Below are positions 59,525-64,000 of a stretch of DNA of 64,000 bases, one piece after another (position 1 is the stretch's first letter; every line of letters starts with the position of its first letter). Origin of the DNA: an uncultured Lachnospiraceae bacterium (GTDB taxonomy: Bacteria > Bacillota > Clostridia > Lachnospirales > Lachnospiraceae); assembly GCA_947174505.1 (NCBI GenBank), contig CAMWJF010000013.1:1-64000 (forward strand). The letters run 5' to 3'. The notes under the pieces were generated by a model. The model had not been told where the DNA came from. It made no database searches and was given only the letters and a program-made list of their open reading frames with translations. The position numbers and the translations under genes were made by a program.

Positions 59525-62500
59525 TCATCGTCGAACGGTCACCTTAATACTCGTCTTCACATCCTTTGCAATACCGTCTCTTCCCTGCAGCGTAATGATT
59601 ACGGGAATCTTGTAAGTTTTTCCTTTCATGCCGCTCACCGTCAGCGCGCCGTCCCTGTCCGTGAGTTTCAGCTCCGCCGCCGCATAATGCTCTGTAGAAT
59701 CCTTCTGCACCCAGGATACCGTGATGTCTTCCTTGCCGTCCCTGTTGCAGTCTATGCTGCCGGACAGCCCCTTAATCCGATAGCCCATTCCTTCCGGCAG
59801 TTCAAATCCACAGGTTCTGGTCAGTTTATCATTCGCCGCAAACAGCGTCTGGGAATTACCCTGAACCGTCACCTTTGGTACAGACTGTTTTGGCCTGATT
59901 GTAAACATCGGAGACAATACCTGGACAGTCTCTCCGTTCTCCAGCTTAAGCGTACAGCGGATAGCCAGTCGGTAACGCTGGCCGGCTTTCAGCTTGCTTT
60001 CGTTATTTTTGTTAATCCTTATACGGTACAGACCCGGCACCGAATCAAAGTACGAGACGCTGAAATATTTACTGTACTCCCCGACCAGTGAAAGGCCACT
60101 CTTATTATTGTAACTATAATTGTCACCGATGTTCTGTAAAGTTGTCCTGACATCCACATAATTTTTGACAGTATCTGTCCCGTCCACCTTTTTCGGATTT
60201 TTGGACAGATCCAGACTCCCCGAGAGCTTCACCTTCGCAGTGACCGCCTTGTTGGTGGCCTGTATCTTTAATGTAAGAGTCTTTCCCACAATACGTTGTC
60301 CCGAAACATCCCTGAAACATGGCGTAATCCTGAAATCATAGGTCCCGTTCTTGATTGCCTCCTGCCCCATGGTCTGCGCCCTGTTCAACCTTACAACAAT
60401 ACGGTTGCTCCCTGCACCGTTCTGTTCCATCTCCAGAATATCCTCATCCAATAACGCCTGTGATTTCGCATTTTTCCCCTCAATGACAATATCGTCACAG
60501 GAAATTGCCGACGTATAGGCATTTTTCAACTCGATATCCGTATATGCCGTATCCACGTATCTGGTGTTCATCACCAGCTTCGACTTCGCCAGGTAAGGCG
60601 TTGGATTCGCCAACTTAATTTTATGTACGGCGGATAACGGCTCCCTCCAGAAATCGGAGACGATAGTCATGGTCAGCTTTTCGCTGCCCTTCGTCTTATT
60701 TCCCACATAGGTGTAATCCCTGAAACCGGATTTTATCAACTCTTTGTTGTGGAAGGTCAACTCGTGGTAGCAGACCCGCGGGTCATCCGTCCCTGCAGAA
60801 CCGTTTTTAAAGAGAAGCCTCTTCTCCCCGTTATACAGCAAAAAACTGCCTTTCACATGCCCCTCCAAAGAAGGAATCAGGGTAGCCTCTTTCTCTTTCA
60901 CGGCAATCGCAGGCTTTTTGTAATTCCATTTGAGGGTCACCGCCGACTTATATATCTCCCGGTATCCTTTACACCTTATTTCCACTGTACCGGAGACAAT
61001 CCCCGGCTCCTCCGGCTTTTTCCCGTCCGTAAGTCCAATGTCCTCCTGGGCAAAATACATCCGTTCCACATTTTTGCCCTTCTTCGCCGTATCAAACTTA
61101 TACTCCGACGGTTCGGAAGAGAAACCGTTTTTCTCCCCCTCTGCACTGTCCAGCCATCTGACGGATTCAATTACAATACCCTTCTGGGCTATCCCGATAT
61201 CCACAGAGGCTGGATCCGTGCGGTAAAACAGATTCGCCGGCCTCACCGACTTCACAGTCACCTTCGGCTGCTTTGTTTTCACCGTCACCTTGAGCGGATG
61301 GAAAAAGGATTCCGACAACAGGACGGGACTTTCCACGCCAAGATAGCAGTCATAGACCTTTTCCTCCACAGAATCTGCCGCGCAGATCAGATAGCAGTAT
61401 TTACCGCCTTCCTCATATTCGACCAGTTTCAGATCAGTCTCCAGCGTCTTCTTGTCACTCTTCCACAGTCTGACTGTCCCAAATCTCACTGTCCCGTAAG
61501 CCGGAACGACCTCCACAGCCCCGCCATTTTCAAAAGCAAGCCTTCTTCCCTCTGCGCTGTCAAAATCGTAAGCCGGGTTTACCGTTACCCTGGAGACATC
61601 CACCCGGGGCGCACGGCTGCGGATTTCTATCTGAGCCGTGGCCGTACGGCCTGCCTTATCCTTCACCTTTGCCGTCAGGATCGCATGGCCATCCCCTACG
61701 ATCTTTACATCTGCCGAGTGGGTGTCTTTGGACGCTTTCACGGTAACCACTTTATTATCCGAACTGCTCCAGGCCAGCTTCACCCTCTCAAAAGTATCAG
61801 ACTCCTTATCGTTTCTGTCCAGGAGCTTTGCACAAACCTGAAAGCTCTTGACGCTCCCGCCAAAGTTCGCCACAATCCGTCCCTGCTCACTCGTAATCCC
61901 GGTTAACTGCTCCGGCTCCAGCGCGATATAAGCCTGTTTCTCCTCCACAGCCTGAATTTTAAAACTGGCCTTCGCCATAACCTTCTCATGCTTCGTCTTG
62001 GGATCCGTCACTTTAATAACAGGCGTCAGGGTATAATTTCCCTTCTTCATCGCCGTCACGGTAAAGACCTTCTGAATCCGCCCCGAAACCGGCTTCGTAT
62101 ATTCCCCCTCCTTCAGAACGATTCCCGCTGGCGCACTCATCTCTATCCTGTAGGTATAATTCAGACTCTCCTCGTAATTCATGTCCCCGTCGAAAAGGGA
62201 CTCCACGCAAAGCGTCAGGGAATCAGAATCCGCCGCCGGATTTCCCTCTCCGTCTGCACTTCCCACCTCAAGCACATGGTTGTGGTTTCCTTCCCCGGCC
62301 TCATAGGCTGAAAGCCCGGTTATCCTGCCAATCTTCACATCAATGCTTATTTCATCCGGATAATACTGCTCTCCCTCATAAACTGTCACAAATGAATAGC
62401 TTTCCTTGTTCTCTCCGTTAATCAGAATAGGCGTATCCGGGTATTTCCATCTCCACCCGTCCCAATCCTCCGGGAGCTTCACATCGCCCAGTTTTTTATG

Positions 62501-64000
62501 TGTTTTCTCCAGCGCCCAGAGCATACTGCTGCCATGGGATGGCAGCTCCTTGAAATGCAGCGCCACTTCACAGATCTGCGTCTTATAGCGCACGGTATTA
62601 TCCGCATTCTTTGGCTCCACACGAAGCAGGGCATCTCCCGCCTTAAGGGGCTTGATCTTTCCCTTCTCATCCACTGTCGCTACATCTGTCTTATCGATAC
62701 TCCAGTTGAAATCCCCGCTGTCAAAGCCGGGTCTGGACGGCATGATCTCTCCCACCGCCGTGTAGATAATATTCTGTGTGCAGACCATCATATACTGGTC
62801 ACGTCCAGCCTCATCCCTGGCATCCTCTTTCAATGCCGGATAGGCAGCGCGGTTGGCACTAAATCCTGTGATTGCGAATCCCCTGCCGGTGGACGGCTGC
62901 ACCGAAACGGCCAGAAAAGCCTGCACCTGATCCGCTTCTGAAGTAAACACCAGTCTGGTGTCCCCCGCACGCTTTGTCTCGATCACGCCGTCCCGCCACT
63001 GCGCAATGGATTCATTGCCCGAAACAGGTTCTAAACAGGCAGCCTCCACAGGATTTCCATCCACGGTTCTGCAGAGAACATAACCCTCGTAGGAGTTGTC
63101 CCTCACTGCCAACAGCTTCGCTTCCTCCGCAAGAGATATACTGCCGTCCGCACTCTTTCTGCCGATCTGATAATCGCCCACCGTCACCTCGCAGGAGGCA
63201 GAAATTTCTTCCGCGTAGACAGAAGTGGCCGTAATCGTAGCTTTCCCCGGCGCCACAGCACATACTTTGCCATCCTCCGTCACCGTGGCAACCGCTTCGT
63301 CACTGCTCTTCCACTTCAGGTCAGCATTCGCTTCAAACGGTTTCCACTGCACTTTAAGGTTCTCATAACCATAACCTCTCTCCTTCGCGTATAACGCATT
63401 GGCGTTCAGATATAACTGTTTCTGCGATACCGTCAGCTCTATGGGTTTCACTGCCTCCGGCGTAGTAAAGCTTCCAAACGTTCTGTATGCGTCTCTGGCC
63501 ACAGCTTCGGGCCTGTCACATTTCCCGTCATTGGTCAGAACCGCTGCAAACTCGTACTTGGTCTCCTTGAGCAGGCCGCTTAACGTCACGGCTGCAATAT
63601 CTTCCTCTACACTGCTCACATTCACCACACGGCCGGCTTTTTTGTAATCTGTCCCGTTCTCGACACGATAGAAAAACTGTACAAAAGAATCCCGTCGTTC
63701 CACATTCCCGGAAAATTTCACCATCAGGGTCACATTTTCATCCTCAACCCTGGCCGTGGCCTCAGACAGCCTGCGGCCGTCCACTCCGGTCGTAAAGTTT
63801 ATGGTTTTAGGATGCTTTAGACTGTCTCTTTCCACAGCGTCGGTATCGCCAAAGCCCATGGTAAGCTCGTAGGAAGTCTCCTCCTCCAGATCCCCGATCA
63901 CAAAAGTATCTTCCACCGCCTTGTCACTTGTCTCAATTAAATGCACCTTTTCCCACGCAGTTTCTTCCGCCTCGGATGCCATTCTGAAATATCCGAGAAG
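59525..64000 (-). CDS. Giant Ig-like repeat surface protein, N-terminus outside the window
   Basis: At least 1491 residues; the frame is open to the right edge, so the start and any signal peptide are missing. The first visible part has fibronectin type III-like units (DTFVIGDLEEETSYELTMGF; LSGLLKETKYEFAAVLTND). BIG2 Ig-like units follow, of which a clear one is about 200-275 (LTVSQKQLYLNANAL then DEAVATVTEDGKVCAVAPGK, ATITATSVYAEEISASCEVT), and more divergent units fill the rest to the end. No LPXTG motif or membrane tail is seen at the C-terminus, so anchoring, if any, lies at the unseen N-terminus. Probably a secreted or surface adhesin. Confidence 0.85.
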   Translation of the reverse strand, partial: LLGYFRMASEAEETAWEKVHLIETSDKAVEDTFVIGDLEEETSYELTMGFGDTDAVERDSLKHPKTINFTTGVDGRRLSEATARVEDENVTLMVKFSGNVERRDSFVQFFYRVENGTDYKKAGRVVNVSSVEEDIAAVTLSGLLKETKYEFAAVLTNDGKCDRPEAVARDAYRTFGSFTTPEAVKPIELTVSQKQLYLNANALYAKERGYGYENLKVQWKPFEANADLKWKSSDEAVATVTEDGKVCAVAPGKATITATSVYAEEISASCEVTVGDYQIGRKSADGSISLAEEAKLLAVRDNSYEGYVLCRTVDGNPVEAACLEPVSGNESIAQWRDGVIETKRAGDTRLVFTSEADQVQAFLAVSVQPSTGRGFAITGFSANRAAYPALKEDARDEAGRDQYMMVCTQNIIYTAVGEIMPSRPGFDSGDFNWSIDKTDVATVDEKGKIKPLKAGDALLRVEPKNADNTVRYKTQICEVALHFKELPSHGSSMLWALEKTHKKLGDVKLPEDWDGWRWKYPDTPILINGENKESYSFVTVYEGEQYYPDEISIDVKIGRITGLSAYEAGEGNHNHVLEVGSADGEGNPAADSDSLTLCVESLFDGDMNYEESLNYTYRIEMSAPAGIVLKEGEYTKPVSGRIQKVFTVTAMKKGNYTLTPVIKVTDPKTKHEKVMAKASFKIQAVEEKQAYIALEPEQLTGITSEQGRIVANFGGSVKSFQVCAKLLDRNDKESDTFERVKLAWSSSDNKVVTVKASKDTHSADVKIVGDGHAILTAKVKDKAGRTATAQIEIRSRAPRVDVSRVTVNPAYDFDSAEGRRLAFENGGAVEVVPAYGTVRFGTVRLWKSDKKTLETDLKLVEYEEGGKYCYLICAADSVEEKVYDCYLGVESPVLLSESFFHPLKVTVKTKQPKVTVKSVRPANLFYRTDPASVDIGIAQKGIVIESVRWLDSAEGEKNGFSSEPSEYKFDTAKKGKNVERMYFAQEDIGLTDGKKPEEPGIVSGTVEIRCKGYREIYKSAVTLKWNYKKPAIAVKEKEATLIPSLEGHVKGSFLLYNGEKRLLFKNGSAGTDDPRVCYHELTFHNKELIKSGFRDYTYVGNKTKGSEKLTMTIVSDFWREPLSAVHKIKLANPTPYLAKSKLVMNTRYVDTAYTDIELKNAYTSAISCDDIVIEGKNAKSQALLDEDILEMEQNGAGSNRIVVRLNRAQTMGQEAIKNGTYDFRITPCFRDVSGQRIVGKTLTLKIQATNKAVTAKVKLSGSLDLSKNPKKVDGTDTVKNYVDVRTTLQNIGDNYSYNNKSGLSLVGEYSKYFSVSYFDSVPGLYRIRINKNNESKLKAGQRYRLAIRCTLKLENGETVQVLSPMFTIRPKQSVPKVTVQGNSQTLFAANDKLTRTCGFELPEGMGYRIKGLSGSIDCNRDGKEDITVSWVQKDSTEHYAAAELKLTDRDGALTVSGMKGKTYKIPVIITLQGRDGIAKDVKTSIKVTVRR

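Overview
The window looks like chromosomal DNA of a low-to-mid GC, spore-forming anaerobic Firmicute of the Lachnospiraceae or a near relative. The evidence is a Clostridia-order Rnf operon (CDGEAB), ATP-type PEP carboxykinase, meso-diaminopimelate dehydrogenase, SpoIID-type and SleB-type sporulation and cell-wall proteins, an M18 aminopeptidase, a CD3324-type small protein, GGAGG-type ribosome binding sites, and a T-box in front of pheS. Almost every gene lies on the minus strand. The plus-strand exceptions are gltA, an AP2-type protein, an alpha/beta hydrolase, apbE, a YprB-like nuclease and a broken small gene at the left edge. No tRNA, rRNA, CRISPR array, complete insertion sequence or prophage was seen.

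Layout. 0-0.4 kb: a cut gene and a frameshifted small gene. 0.4-8.5 kb: queA, M18 aminopeptidase, and a T-box-controlled pheS / tautomerase / pheT operon behind a YihY membrane protein. 8.6-18.6 kb: an oversized SpoIID protein, ddh, a candidate 6S RNA, a PAS-GGDEF protein, pckA, an orphan flagellin and gltA. 18.7-25.3 kb: thrC, a SleB-like hydrolase, an AP2/HNH-like protein, a GH25 protein that has lost catalytic residues, an esterase and apbE. 25.3-35.3 kb: two signalling and transport modules, an ECF sigma factor with an ABC transporter, and an AgrC/LytTR two-component system with a lipoprotein and an ABC-2-type exporter. 35.4-41.4 kb: accessory genes (two related methyltransferases, GNAT, P-loop protein, RNHCP, CD3324-like, a truncated Rpn/PD-(D/E)XK remnant, a ferredoxin-type aldo/keto reductase). 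41.5-46.1 kb: a TerY-P-like phospho-signalling cluster (Ser/Thr kinase with zinc ribbon, BspA-type leucine-rich repeat protein, vWA protein, PP2C phosphatase, TerY-C-like zinc protein). 46.3-51.4 kb: the Rnf operon. 51.5-59.3 kb: YprB-like nuclease, CheR, S1, IspH, Cmk, a BaiN/HI0933-type flavoprotein, RpiR and TetR regulators. 59.5-64 kb: the C-terminal part of a giant Ig-like repeat surface protein that runs off the right edge.

How the genes fit together. Rnf couples ferredoxin:NAD+ electron transfer to an ion gradient. The ApbE protein in the same window is the type of enzyme that attaches FMN to RnfG and RnfD. Citrate synthase and PEP carboxykinase supply C4-C6 intermediates, and ddh and thrC belong to the aspartate-family amino acid routes. 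cmk, ispH and S1 form a familiar Clostridia housekeeping group.

The most notable signals not explained by ordinary annotation are four. One is a family of seven two-part hairpin elements between genes, whose stems vary in a compensatory way. The second is the TerY-P cluster with its leucine-rich repeat partner. The third is the candidate 6S RNA with its own promoter and terminator. The fourth is a set of proteins with altered active sites or unusual architecture: the GH25 pseudoenzyme, the AP2/HNH-like protein and the flagellin with a basic tail.
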